A DNA stretch of 64,000 nt from Berberis thunbergii (GCA_003290165.1 QNQO01000528.1:620001-684000), one strand, 5' to 3'. Positions 1 to 10,341 are shown, counted from the stretch's first letter. Made by a program: numbers and translations. The notes: generated by a model not told the origin, from the letters alone.

Positions 1-127
1 ATCCTTGTTTATGTGATGAGTTATTTATGCTTAATTTGAATTCATAAAAACATAAGATAAGTTCAGGTTATGGTTCATTCCAATTTTTATGCTACATAAA
101 AAAATGTTTCTCATTTGTAGCTAATAT
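1..127 (-). repeat. Inverted partial copy of segment B spacer
   Basis: Read on the minus strand this stretch matches the AT-rich spacer at about 43,927-44,053, and less closely 27,780-27,905. Shared landmarks include ACAAATGAGAAACATCT and TTATGAATTCAAATTAA. It ends at 127 with an 8-bp word that is the reverse complement of the target duplication of the hAT element at 43,369-43,926, allowing one mismatch. It therefore represents a third, inverted copy of segment B, cut by the window start. No gene is visible in it. Confidence 0.8.
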
Positions 128-203
128 CAAGGATTGTGATTTCGTTTTTCTAGTTAATTTCGATTTCCTAATTTTAAGAAATATTTCAAGAGCTATACCA
201 ATA
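128..203 (-). mobile_element. Truncated hAT element (hAT-3 family), one end only
   Basis: The sequence starts with CAAGGATTGTGATTTCG, the same terminus as the right end of the 558-bp element at 43,369-43,926 read in reverse. Similarity continues for about 70 bp and stops near 200, where Copia sequence begins. Only one terminus survives, so the junction near 200 is a deletion or rearrangement breakpoint rather than a normal element end. Confidence 0.7.
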
Positions 204-364
204 TTGGATAGCACTCTAACTGTCACATCATCCTGAGTAGGGGTGGGCGCGGGATGGGACGGGATGAACCCATCCCTATCCCATCCCGTTCATTTGGGAT
301 CGGGACAGGATAGACCTCATCCTGTTCCAAACGGGATCGGGACGGGACGAGACAGGATCAACAT

Positions 365-840
365 GTTGTATTTGTTGATCAAGTTTGCAACATAACCTGA
401 CTCAATTTGCAACATAATCTGTAAGGCAACGTAACATGACTCAATCTAACTCAATTTGCAACATAACCTGACTAAATTTGCAATATAACCTGTAAGGCAA
501 CATAACCTGGACATACATAACATGACTGAATGCAACATGACTCTGTAAGGCAATAACTAAACATTTATAACCAGTAACATTTGTAAATCAACATTTATAA
601 CCTGTAACATTTATAACCTGTAACATGACTCTGAATGCAACATTTGTAACATGACTGTAAGGCTGTAACTCAACATTTGTAACATAACTATGAATTGGAA
701 AATTTGTAACATGACTCTATAAGGATGGAACATTTGTAACTTGTAACTCAACATTAAAAGAACCATAATAACTCAACATTAAAGTTCTTCACTCAACCTG
801 TAACTCAACATAGTACTAGAAACATAGTCTCCTGCAACTC
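365..840. repeat. Degenerate short-period repeats inside hAT-1
   Basis: The sequence cycles through variants of CAACATAACCTGACTCAATT and AACATTTGTAACATGACTC, with CTGTAAGGCAA interspersed. Spacing is irregular at roughly 20-35 bp. No spacer regularity or protein-coding capacity is visible. It lies between the left terminus and the BED remnant, where hAT elements often carry subterminal binding repeats, but its role here is not demonstrated. Confidence 0.7.
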
Positions 841-972
841 AATACGACATATATTACATATACTGTTAACATATTCTTAATTTGTTGACAGCGCAAAAGC
901 ACTAAAAGAACTCATGACTACATTTGCACACGATTAAACCAAGCTCCAGTATATGCATTTAGAAGGACAATA

Positions 973-1263
973 TTACATATTTCCTACTGAACTTTTAGAA
1001 GGACAATATATGTATTTAGCTCTTTTTTGTATCTCTACTACTTCTATCATCTTCCCTATTTTCTCATCTTTCTTTTTTATTTTACTTTTTAAGTCATACT
1101 CTTTAAAGTGTTCCCAAACCCAACTACGTTTCTGAACAGTAGTACTATGGCCGCTAACCTCATCATCCGATTCTTCAATTTTTTCAGCATTGCCATCATT
1201 GAGGTTTTTCTCTCCCTCTTGGACATGTTCAATTGGTTCAACTGAAATGCAGGCGAGTTCCAT
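973..1263 (-). pseudogene. BED-type zinc-finger remnant of hAT transposase
   Basis: A 96-codon minus-strand frame contains RSWVWEHFKEYD, the aromatic start of a BED zinc finger, followed about 30 residues later by KRAKYIYCPSKSS, the position of the first metal-binding Cys pair. The first Cys of that pair is replaced by Tyr. The two later zinc ligands are not visible before the stop. The acidic N-terminal stretch (EKIEESDDEVSG) is also typical of plant BED-hAT transposases. Its location inside an element with hAT ends supports the assignment. The catalytic and dimerisation domains that should follow toward position 238 are gone. Confidence 0.6.
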
Positions 1264-1343
1264 TGGTGAGGCTCCTATTGAAGAAGAAACCCCACTATTT
1301 GGCTGTTGACTCTGCTAAAAAGATAAACAATGTTAGCAAATAG

Positions 1344-2998
1344 CAAGGATGCACAGACTCGAACTCAGACTCGGATACGACACAGCGACTCGGCGATTTT
1401 CAAAACAATAGGACTCGGCGACTTGGCGACACGGTCAACTTTAGTTTTTTAATATATATTTTTTAACTCATATGAACATAAAATCATAAATAATATTATT
1501 AAACAATCCAAACATATCAATAAAACATTCAAATTCATTCATTCAAAATTACAAATGCATCATAAAGTCATACTCAAGTCATAAGCAATATAATTTTATG
1601 AACTTGATAATGTAAAATGTAAATTGATAATTTCAAAAACTCACCAGCGAGGCGGCTACATCTTTTCTTCTTCATTAACTAGCGGATTAACTAGAGCTCT
1701 ACAAGTAAAAAAACAACTTTAATCTACACAAGCATTCACCAATGGCCAGACATCACAGAAATTTCATAACATGAATGACACTGGCATCAGTTCGCCATGC
1801 ATCATGCTCATTGCAACAAATACAAGGAGAAGATAACATCCTACAATGCTAGGAGCTCAAACCACAGAGCGAGCTGATGATATTTCTATAGAGGTATTTA
1901 CCTCTTCCTCTTACCAGTATACCACAGTGTTCGGGTGATTTAACATGATAATAGCTTCAATATTATAACCAAACAGGGTTTACAGGGATAGACTCTTTTT
2001 CCTCGAACATGGTTTACAGTTATTAAATAGTACTTAGTAAATAAATTAATATATTGATGGAGGGAAATCTTAAGGGTTTTCTTGATAAAGGAGTATCAAA
2101 CTAGATCTTGCAACACACACTGAATGCTTAAAAATTGGATTTTAACATCGCAATGTAGCTATGTAACTAAAGAAACCAACAAATATATATATTCAGAAAA
2201 CAAAACAAAAATGATTCTTCAAAACTAGAGCATCACAAGATATTGACAGAAAAAAACAGAGAGAGCAGAAATCGCAGAAAAAAAAAAGGGGGAAGGAAGA
2301 TGGAAGAAGGAAGAAGAATATAAAATGAAGAAGCAAAGCAAAACAGAGACAGAGAAGAAGGAAGAAGGAGAAGGAAGAAGCAAACCAAAACAGAAAAGAA
2401 GGAAGATGGAAGAAGCAAAACTAAAATTACTTACAGAGATGAGAGATCAGCAGCAGGCAGATCGATCCTTCGATTCTTCCTCCTCCCTCTTGCCTCCTTT
2501 TCTCCTTCCCTCCTCAAACAGATCAAAGCTTCGATCGATCGACTGTAAAGGGGTTCGATCGACTGTAAAGTGGTTCGATCAATCCTCTTCTTCTCTTCTC
2601 CTTCCCTTCTCTCCCCCTCGAACAAATCAAAGGGTTCGATATCGATCGAAAGGGTTCGATATCCATTGATCGAAAGGGTTCGATATGGGTTCGACTGTTT
2701 TTTTCCCCTTTCCTCTTCCTTCTCTTCTTCTTCCCTCTTTCTCTACTTCTTTCTCGTTTCTCTCCGCTAGGGTTCAAGTTCAGTGAACCTTTCCTTCAGA
2801 TTTGCAATCGGGAGAGAATATAAATGGGTCAGTCTGGACCGAGTCTGGACCGTGTCCGGTCGTGTCCAATCTAGTCAACAAATTTTGACCGTTGACCCCG
2901 AGTCAAATACGTGTCCAGCGCGTGTCGGACGCGAATCCGTGTCCGACACGTATTTGACTCGTGATACAGAGGTTTTCCGAAAAGTCGGTGCATCCTTG
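1344..2998. mobile_element. Nested non-autonomous hAT element (hAT-2)
   Basis: The left end begins CAAGGATGCACAGACTC and the right end, reverse-complemented, CAAGGATGCACCGACT. A perfect 8-bp target duplication GCAAATAG occupies 1,336-1,343 and 2,999-3,006. Subterminal regions are rich in ACTCGGCGACT (left, 1,360-1,440) and GTGTCCG/GTCTGGACC words (right, 2,827-2,960), like hAT subterminal repeats. At 1,655 bp, with no convincing coding capacity, it is a passive element moved by a transposase elsewhere. It sits inside hAT-1, so it inserted later. Confidence 0.9.
2536..2697. repeat. GGTTCGAT repeat cluster in hAT-2
   Basis: The octamer GGTTCGAT, usually within AAAGGGTTCGAT, occurs about six times between 2,553 and 2,697, separated by CT-rich pyrimidine tracts. 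Short open frames here read only through simple sequence in both directions and show no domain. It may be an internal subterminal array or promoter-like sequence of the element. Confidence 0.6.
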
Positions 2999-3695
2999 GC
3001 AAATAGCAATTTTATGTTAAAGTAAAGGGACAATGACATAAACCTCATAGCATTCACAAATTACAAATCAAATATCTCGTACAAGAAAAATCAAAACATA
3101 ATATAACTATCTAAGAACTGAAGGTAAGTGAAGAGTTTGAACTTACCCATGATCTCTTCATCTTTGGATATGCGTTTAGGGTTCAAAATTCAAATGCGTT
3201 TAGGGTTTAAAATTCAAAATTGGGGGTTTTTGGTCTAGCTTTTGTTCTTGTTCTTCTTGATCAATCTAAAGGTTCCTAAAAAACAGGGCATGCTAACAAA
3301 GTGTAAATTTTAAAAACAGAAATGTTTACAAGAGGATTGTTAACAAACATGGTTGAGAACATATAATTTTACAGCTCTAAATTTTCAGAGCAAATCGTTA
3401 ACAAACAATAGTTTAAGAAAAATGACACACACCTCGGTTCCCAATGTAGAACAGTGCTGAGCTGATGATTTCAAATTTCAGTCTCTTGATACAATTTTCT
3501 CCTCTGATACAATGTATAAAGTTTCCTACAAAACAACATTTCAAGAACAATTGTAAATATTCAAAATCAAAACTCTGTATTCACACAATTGAGGTCAAAT
3601 TCCAGATTTCCCAAACCATTTGCATTCGTCTCTCTTTGTACTTGTTAAAAAAAAACCATTGAGATGTGATGTGAACCTCTAGATTTCAAGTCGCT

Positions 3696-4143
3696 TTGTT
3701 CTCTAAACCCAACCAAGTTGGGTATTCACTTTCTCAAAACAGACCTTCTCATCCACCCCCTCATAAAATGAACAAACTCATTGCAAGAGTTTCAACTGTT
3801 GTTATGAACACTAGTCAATTTAAAACTCAAAAGCTCATTGCAAGAGTCAAGTCCATGGCTTCTCTTCTTCAGCTACAAAATGTTGTTATGAACACTAGTC
3901 AATTTAAAACTGATTACATTCAGGATAGGAGTTCCAACTGTTCGATGGTTTCAAGTATCAGCAATCAATCTTATGGGGACGAGGGGGCTAATATCTCAAG
4001 AGTCAAGGTATTCAGAGCACTGGCAACCTGGACTAGGATTTGACGATATTAAAAATCATGTAGTTAGTTTTCCAAGAAATTCATCATTTAATTACATGGC
4101 TTCAAATCAAATACGGGATGATCTTGCAGATGGAAATACATAA
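3696..4143 (+). pseudogene. Unrecognised coding-like fragment with internal duplication
   Basis: A 115-codon frame starts at 3,696. A +1 shift near 4,015 opens a second frame ending at the stop 4,141-4,143, encoding EHWQPGLGFDDIKNHVVSF and MASNQIRDDLADGNT. The composition looks like real protein rather than chance. A roughly 60-70 bp segment is tandemly duplicated (AAACTCATTGCAAGAGT plus GTTGTTATGAACACTAGTC, at 3,774-3,830 and 3,834-3,910). I do not recognise the family. Its position inside hAT-1, unrelated to transposase, suggests a captured host exon. Confidence 0.35.
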
Positions 4144-5065
4144 CGATGGATGATTAGGTGACTGAAGTACCCTTGACCAAGAGATGATAAAATTCCAGAA
4201 CTCGTTTTGAAGATTTGAGCTGAAGAAGCTCGATTTGGTGTCGTGATTTGGGATCAGAAGCTCTTCGACTTGTCGAAGAAGTTGGATCCGTCGACTTGTC
4301 CCAACGAGGCTGAGTTGTAAATTAAGATTTAAGATCGATCAAAATTTTGGATTGGATCAGGGTCTGCTTGGAGTTGGATCGAAGAAGAAGAAGAATTTGA
4401 CAGGAGGATGAGTTGATGAAGCAAAAGTAGGAGGGGGAGGAGCCGAGGAGGTGCCATCACTGAATTGGTGCTGTTCTTTCTCTTTACCTTCAAACTCTTT
4501 CTTCTCTTCCCTTTGTTGTTTTTCCCTTTTCTTTGTTCTTCTTCAAAAACCCTAAAGGAATGAATGAGAAAAGAAAAAGATACTAAATACTTAGTGATCA
4601 AATGATTAATGATCAAGAGATTAGGTTAGAGATGTGTCACTTATAGATACATTGAGATGTTGATTTGTTATCTCCACCAGTAAATTTATATCGGCATCCA
4701 AAAAATTACAATCCTAAAGTAAATATATAAATAAGTATATTAAAATTATTAATATTAAAAATTTTAAAATTAGTATGGGACGGGACGGGATTGACCGCAT
4801 TGAAAATCTCCATCTCATCCCATCCCAGGATTGATCAATCCCAATAAAATCCAAAAAAATCGGGACAGGATCAGGATCGCGGGACGGGATGCTCACCCCT
4901 AATCCCGAGTAACACCCAAATCACTAACCAAGCCTAGAAGCCAAATGACTTCCTTCACCGCCCTTAATATAACAATATACTCTACTTCAGTGGTAGACAA
5001 AACAATTATAGACTGTAACTAAGACTTCCAACTCACCAGATCCATTGTCAATGTAAAACAATAAC

Positions 5066-6110
5066 CTATAGTCGATTAAGATCACCAACATAATCTGAAT
5101 CAACATAACCTCGGATCATATTTGACACATCGCCTCTCTCATATACTAAATTAACATTCAGCATACCCCGAAGATATCTCAATATCCACTTCACTGCCTG
5201 CCAATGTTGTTTTCCCGGGTTAGATATAAACCTACTTACCAGACTGACTGCATGAGCGATATTCGGACGTGTGCAGATCATGGCATACATAAGACTACCA
5301 ACTGCACTAGCATAGGGAACTTGTGATATGTATTCCCTCTAATCCTCTATGCTAGGAGATAACTTACCCGAGAACTTAAAGTGGGTAGACAAATGAGTAT
5401 TTATCGGCTTAGACGTATCCATGTCAAAACTGTGGATAACCCTCTATAAGTATTGTCTCTGTGACAATGTCAATCTACCCTTCTTCCTATCTCTCACTAT
5501 CACCATCTTAAGTATCTTCTTCACTGAACCAAAATCTTTCATCTCAAACTCCATGCTAAATTTCAACTTCAATTTATCAATTTCTTTCATATTTTTCGCA
5601 ACAATGAGTATGTCATCAACATAAAGTAAGAGAAACACGAAAGACTCATCCTTGAGATTCTGTGTGAATACACAAGGATCATATTTACTCCTCACATATC
5701 CTTGCTCAATCATAAAAGTATCAAACCTTTTGTACCACTGCCTCGAAGTTTGCTTCAACCTATATAGTGACTTCTTCAGTTTGCATCATTTTCCTTCCTT
5801 ACCAATAACAACATATTCGTCGGGCTGAGACATGTATATCTCCTTCTCCAAAACTCCATGTAAGAAAGCAGTCTTGACATCAAGTTGCTTGAGCTCTAAG
5901 ACAAATTGCGCTACTAAAGTCAAAAGGACTCTCGGATAGAAGTGTGCTTACCACCGTGGATAATACTTCATTGTAATCCACACCTTCTTGTTGTGTATAT
6001 CATTTAGCCACCAATCTTGCCTTATATCGTATACCTGTACAAGTGCCTCTGGAATCTGGAATCTGGAATTTTGTCTTTCAATGTGAAAACTCACTTACAC
6101 CCAATTGACA
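5066..6110 (-). pseudogene. Copia-A reverse transcriptase/RNase H remnant
   Basis: On the minus strand 5,758-5,444 encodes the RT C-terminal half, with RQWYKRFDTFMIEQGY and the catalytic motif LLYVDDILIV. The stretch 5,290-5,066 encodes the connection to RNase H (MYAMICTRPNIAHAVS, GYVDSDYVGDLNR). The RT N-terminal part is recognisable but broken between about 5,840 and 6,110, opposite codons for [12 protein letters not shown] sequence. The YVDD active site is intact, but frameshifts and stops separate every block. The RNase H tail is interrupted by hAT-1 at 4,901. Confidence 0.85.
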
Positions 6111-6726
6111 TCTTCCCTTTAGGGAGTGTCACAAGCTCCCATGTGTGATTATTATGAAGAGATAACCTCTCCTCATCCAAAGCATCCTTCCACTCCTCTT
6201 TGTGAATACTTTGCAAAGCCTGTGTATATGTGGTAGAAACATCATCATACCCATCAAGAACTGAAAATGCGCAAGTTGCGCCATCATCGTAGCCAAATCT
6301 AAGTGGTGCACGTCTGACTCTAGGTTATTTGTCTGCTGCTAAAGATGGTGTTTGTAACTGTTGAACCTGTTGTTGTGTAGGATCCATGTCCTCATCAGTA
6401 GGAACCTCATTTTCTGCCACTGTCTCATCATGCATCATATCTGTATCACCTCTTCACTCAGTAGAAGGAAAAACATGCTTTGGATGAGATCTAGGAGCTA
6501 CAAGCTCCACCTGCAGAGAATCTCTATCATCCTCATCTTCATTATAACTATCCCCCCTCCAAATAAGGGAACCATTTTTGCATCTCTCATACTTTGCCTA
6601 TAACAAAACCTCTTCATGAAATTTCACATCTCGACTGATCACAAACTTCTGCAAGTCAGGGCATCATAATCTATACCCTTTCACATTATCTGGATAACCG
6701 AGAAAAATAGCTTTCCTGACCCTTAC

Positions 6727-7356
6727 TCAAATTTTATCCTCCCTAACATGAAAAAATGTTGGATAACCAAATACTTTCAAGTTAGAATAATCTGAAGAAA
6801 TACCAGACCATACCTCCATAGGAATCTTAGACTCAATAGCTAATGAAGGAAAGTGGTTAATGAGATAGCACGCCGTGTTTATTGCTTCAGCCCACCATAT
6901 TTTGCTCAAACATTCATTGGACAACGTGCATTGTGCTCTCTCAATCAAGGTACAGTTCATCCGCTCTGCTACCCCTGTTCTGCTGTGGTGTCGACTTCAC
7001 TATGAAGTGTCTTTTAATGCGATATACTCACCGCCATTGTCAGATCTCACTACTTTGGTCATTCTTCCAGTTTGTTTCTCAATTATGGCTTTCCACTTTT
7101 TAAATATATCAGTGACTTCATTTTTATGTTTCATACAATACACCCATACTCTCCGGCTGAAGTCATCGATAAAAGACACAAAATACCTGGAACCACTATT
7201 GGATGCGACTCTAGAGGGTCCCAAAACATCGGTGTGGATGTAATCCACAATCCATGCGGTACTATGAGTAACATCACTAAAACTGACTCTGCACTGCTTC
7301 CCATAGATGCAATGTTTATAGAAATCCAGCTTTGCCAATTTATCACTGCCAAGCAA
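6727..7356 (-). pseudogene. Copia-A integrase remnant
   Basis: Two broken frames (7,356-7,000 and 6,960-6,727) encode the Copia integrase core. Visible are YIHTDVLGP (first catalytic Asp region), the VSFIDDFSRRVWVY strand, RSDNGGEY (second Asp), and downstream the WWAEAINTACYLINHFPS and LKVFGYPTFFHV blocks that follow the catalytic Glu region. The break between the frames falls where the third catalytic residue should be. Integrase joins element cDNA to the host chromosome, but this copy cannot encode an intact enzyme. Confidence 0.85.
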
Positions 7357-7416
7357 GCCCCGCTTGCTTAAAGGTCTTAGTCTACTCTCACCTACATGAT
7401 CCTAATCGCAGTGCCA

Positions 7417-7602
7417 TTACTGTGTGCGTGTCAAACTTTTCTCATCAACAATTGTAGAAACCATAGCTCCACCTTCAACTATACTGCCTTGAAGAAAATA
7501 CAAATTAGCATGCCTAACAGCTGTCATAAACAAACTATCACCAAAATAAACACTGCAATACTCATTCTCACCAATATACTTATAGCCCCGAGCTTCAAGC
7601 AT
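7417..7602 (-). pseudogene. Copia-A gag-pre-integrase fragment
   Basis: A 61-codon open stretch, including a GYKYIGENEYCSVYFGDS-like segment, matches the region just downstream of the aspartic protease in the sister copies at 16,560-16,760 and 59,264-59,420. The protease active site and gag that should precede it are absent because the element is cut at about 7,605. The reading frame ends at about 7,417, before the integrase zinc-binding region. It is a non-functional remnant. Confidence 0.75.
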
Positions 7603-7605
7603 CTC

Positions 7606-7725
7606 TAGGATGATGGATGGTATTGGGTTGGCCTGGCTCTCTAAATTTTTTGTAGGACAGTCGTTCTTAAGAGCTAGGGAGGCGCGCCAGGGAGCCTCCT
7701 TGGCACGTGTTTTTGAGAGAGAGGG
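7606..7725. mobile_element. Terminus-like remnant related to element at 37,776-39,050
   Basis: The words GGCGCGCCAGGGAGCCTCC and TTGGCACGTGTTTTTGAGAG resemble the right end of the 1.3-kb inverted-repeat element (TTCTAGGCACGTGTTTTGAG on its minus strand). The adjacent CATCTCTAGGATGATGGATG resembles the reverse complement of about 38,050-38,075 inside that element. Only one end was found, so this is a truncated relative abutting Copia-A at about 7,605. From 7,726 to about 8,010 there is only purine-rich AGCTCTCTCTGCAG-type repetitive leader-like sequence. Confidence 0.45.
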
Positions 7726-8012
7726 ATGTTAAAAAAAATTCACGAAAAACCTAACTGTCGTTATCACTGTCCCCCAAAAAATAAATCTACCTAAACCGAA
7801 AGCTCTCTCTGCAGAAAAGCTCTAGAGAAAAAAAAACCCCTATAGAGAAGAAAAATTAAGTCCGAAGAAAAGCTCTCTCTGTAGAAATCGTTCCCCATTT
7901 CGTCTTCGAAGAAAAGCTCGATTTCGTTCCCAAGTTCAAAAGCTCTATTGGTTATCTGGTTCTAAGCCTTAGATTTCATCTTCAAAACTAGATATTGGGT
8001 TTCCAGATCTGG

Positions 8013-8478
8013 TGGTGGGTTTCGTCTTCCAAACAACCCAGAGAGAAGCACTTTCTATTGCAGTTTGATGTTTGTTGTAAGGGTGTGTTATTGAATTTTG
8101 AGGAGAATGGAATTTGTGGCGGCAAGGTTTGGAGGTTCAGATACTCTTATTGGAATAGTAGCCAAAGGGGTGAAGTAGATTTGTCATGGAGAAGAACTTA
8201 CAAGCCGGAGATCGATATTGTTAGCTTTCTAAGATCAACTGGCGAGGAAGTTAAGAAGCTTTACATTGCTTGGAAGGCCAAACCGAGTTTGAATGCCACT
8301 GCCACCGAATTGTATTGCCCGATTTACCCAATTGAGTCAGTCAACAAATTGGTGTAGTCCTCTGTGCCAGTAGTAAGGCTGTTTGGGGGTGAACACATTT
8401 TCACAAAATTATCAGTAGAGTGTTGTAAGAAGCCATGTTTAACCCAAGCTTTGAAACATCTAGTTAGTATTTTACCTT
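8013..8478 (+). pseudogene. RAV-type B3 transcription factor fragment
   Basis: The frame encodes REKHFLLQ, then KGVLLNFE and GGKVWRFRYSYWNSSQ, which are hallmark strands of the plant B3 DNA-binding domain in RAV proteins. DIVSFLRSTGEEVKKLYIAW follows, and then VVRLFGGEHIF, corresponding to the RLFGV repression motif near RAV C-termini. The central B3 stretch (8,160-8,215) is out of frame between two compensating small indels: a shifted frame reads SRFVMEKNLQAGD, and a Trp codon there has become TGA. A TAG at 8,355-8,357 precedes the RLFGG motif. The N-terminal AP2 domain and the start of B3 are missing. It is a non-functional partial copy, next to a transposon-like terminus that may have carried it. 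Confidence 0.85.
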
Positions 8479-8619
8479 GTGTTTTTTTTTTTTTTTGCAT
8501 TTTGTTTTGTACATGTTTGATGAAAGGAAAGGGGAAAAAAAGAAGAAGAAGAAGAAGAAGAAGAAAGTTTAGGGAAAGGGGGGATGTAAGCCAACTTGCA
8601 AACAAGTGTATATTATAAG

Positions 8620-9290
8620 ACAAAAAGGGCTAACAAGTTGATGAAGAAATCAATTTTTATTTTATTGATCATCATCTTTATTGTACATAATTTATACATG
8701 ACTTCGCTCAAAATTTACCTTAACTTTGTTTTTGCCAATCAGTCCTAGCTTGTGTGTTGCATCAACGAGCTTGTTTTTCTTGTTATGTTATGTTAGGTGA
8801 GGGTAACTACACTACGCAGTTCAGACACCTACACTCCCCATAAAAGTTTTGGTGCAATTTTGTTTAGGTAAATCTGGTATTAACAAGTTTCATTAGTCAT
8901 CAAAGACTACAAAATTGCACTAACAACATTGATTCAAAGTAACATTGATTCACTAATTTGCATTCAAAAAAATACTTGAACAACAACTATAGCAACTTGT
9001 GAATTACAACTAACAACAACTTGCAACTTACATTAACATTGATTTGCAAATTACAACTTGCTACTTACATTTGCATTCACCAAAATACTAATATTGATTC
9101 ACTGTAAAAACTTGCCAATTACAACTAAAAACAGCTTGCACTAACACTAACAACTTGAACAACAACTTTGCACTAACTCACTAAGGTTCCTTGAGCGATC
9201 TGACAGCAGTCCTTCCCCTGTATTCAATAAACCAATTTTGACAAAACAAAAAAAATTGAAACAGTTTTGCTTTGAAATTCAAGATAAGAT
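8620..9290. other. AT-rich non-coding stretch with CAACTTGC-type repeats
   Basis: From 8,620 to 8,880 the sequence is plain AT-rich DNA, possibly the 3' flank of the RAV fragment. From about 8,880 to 9,180 variants of ACTAACAACAACTTGCAACT and AAATTACAACTTGC recur irregularly, resembling in style the repeats at 365-840. No coding potential was seen. Confidence 0.6.
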
Positions 9291-9294
9291 TTGA

Positions 9295-9558
9295 GTGCAT
9301 CAGATTTACAAGATGTATCCTCGTAGAGTTTTTACAAAATCTAAATATCAGTTCAAAGCGAAGGAAATTGTTTATCTGCACTCCAAATCAGATCTAAACA
9401 ACAATCAAATTGGAAAAATGGTTCAGAAGCTAATAGAGTATTTAGGAGAATGGATTTTGGATATAGGAGATGTTGTAACTTTGACCATTAGAGTTGGGAC
9501 ACCATTGGCAAGAAGTAAGTACTTGGTGTTATGCGAAATTGCAAAAAAAACTATGTAG
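9295..9558 (+). other. Open reading frame of unknown nature (87 codons)
   Basis: A basic 87-codon frame (starts MHQIYKMYPRRVF, contains YLGEWILDIGDVVTLTIRV) is open from ATG to TAG. I recognise no family or motif, and no promoter or splice context is evident. It lies between the RAV fragment and segment A. It may be chance or a degenerate transposon fragment. Confidence 0.15.
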
Positions 9559-9949
9559 CAATCACCACCTTTGAATTTATCATCCTTGTTTAATCACCAA
9601 CTGTTACAGGCAATTTCATTGGTTCAGTATAATTACATTTAAGGATTCGGGCCATCTTGTGTGATTATCTCAATTATCGATCAAGAGGGAGTGTTGTATC
9701 ATCTGGTTTGTTTTTGTATATAAATTTTCTTAATGCTAGTTTTCCAGTGTTGAGTTGTTGATTGTGTTGGCTTAGCTATGATATGAAGGTTTCAGAAAAA
9801 TGGCTTTTCGATACTTCATGAGTTTTGTTATGGTTCTCATGCATGACTCGGACATAGATTTATGTGTACCTGATTCCATAAGCAATTGTTGTTTGTAGGA
9901 TATCCAGTACATCATAGTAATATTATCAAATTTTCCAAGATTCCTTTAA

Positions 9950-10341
9950 CTCTATATCTAACTTCGCTAGATGGGATGATTGAAGATAGTTATGCCATTT
10001 GAGGTGTACAACGTTGTTAAGAACTCCGAGAAACGTTTTATTGGTATGGAGGTTCATGACTTCCTTGGGTCAGAGGTTTCATTTAAAGTAGTAACTTTTG
10101 GAATTAAGAATTTCATGATTGTTTTTAATGGAGAATTAATGTGGCAATCTCATTTCAGGTGCTCAGATTTGAACGTTGTGCATTTTTGCATATATTGTTA
10201 ACTGAGATGTATTTGCTATTTGCTTTATTTTAATATTTAGTTTTCTATACATCTCATTTTGATGACAACATATTGTCTTTCAATGAGTTTTTCCCGTTGA
10301 TATAAGTAAATTTGCCCACCAAAAAGCAGTTGTAGCCAAAG
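9950..10341 (+). pseudogene. Segment A, first part: unrecognised coding-like sequence
   Basis: This sequence recurs at 55,094-55,447. Both copies keep an open frame reading NSEKRFIGMEVHDFLGSEV (His for Arg in A') and FKVVTFGIKNF, with AG-GT-like edges near the end (CTCATTTCAGGTGC in A). That looks like a host exon, but I cannot name the family. A' has a 3-bp insertion early in the frame and lacks about 20 bp where A reads TTAATGTGGCAATCTC. The stretch 9,560-9,950 before it shows no gene. Segment A is interrupted at 10,341 by the Ty3/gypsy element and resumes at 15,901. Confidence 0.5.

Larger units (their letters stand above)
238..4901. mobile_element. hAT-superfamily element (hAT-1)
   Basis: The left end reads TAGGGGTGGGCGCGGGAT and the right end, reverse-complemented, TAGGGGTGAGCATCCCG, so the terminal inverted repeat is about 8-11 bp. 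Both subterminal regions are packed with GGGACGGGAT-type repeats. It is flanked by 8-bp duplications, ATCCTGAG at 230-237 and ATCCCGAG at 4,902-4,909 (7 of 8 identical), as expected for hAT. The sister Copia at about 21,605-21,620 shows the uninterrupted target. Inside are a BED zinc-finger remnant (973-1,263), the nested hAT-2, and a coding-like fragment at 3,696-4,143. No transposase catalytic domain was found, so the element is non-autonomous. Confidence 0.85.
204..7605 (-). mobile_element. Ty1/copia relic (Copia-A), split by hAT-1
   Basis: This is a minus-strand Copia element with gag-pre-integrase, integrase, reverse transcriptase and RNase H pieces in normal order from 7,602 down to 4,910. 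A few tens of bases of the same element reappear at about 205-237, beyond the hAT-1 insertion. It is closely related to the plus-strand relic at 16,311-22,745 and to 58,124-59,412. No LTR was found at either end: the 5' part (gag) is missing at 7,605 and the 3' part at about 204. All reading frames are broken. Confidence 0.85.

Noticed and set aside
365..840. Short repeated words with spacers, superficially CRISPR-like
   Set aside because: Repeat length and spacing vary, the repeats are degenerate, and the context is a plant hAT transposon.
2233..2777. Several overlapping open frames rich in Lys/Arg/Glu or Ser/Leu/Phe
   Set aside because: They are purine/pyrimidine-biased sequence inside hAT-2 read in both directions, with no domain and no splice context.
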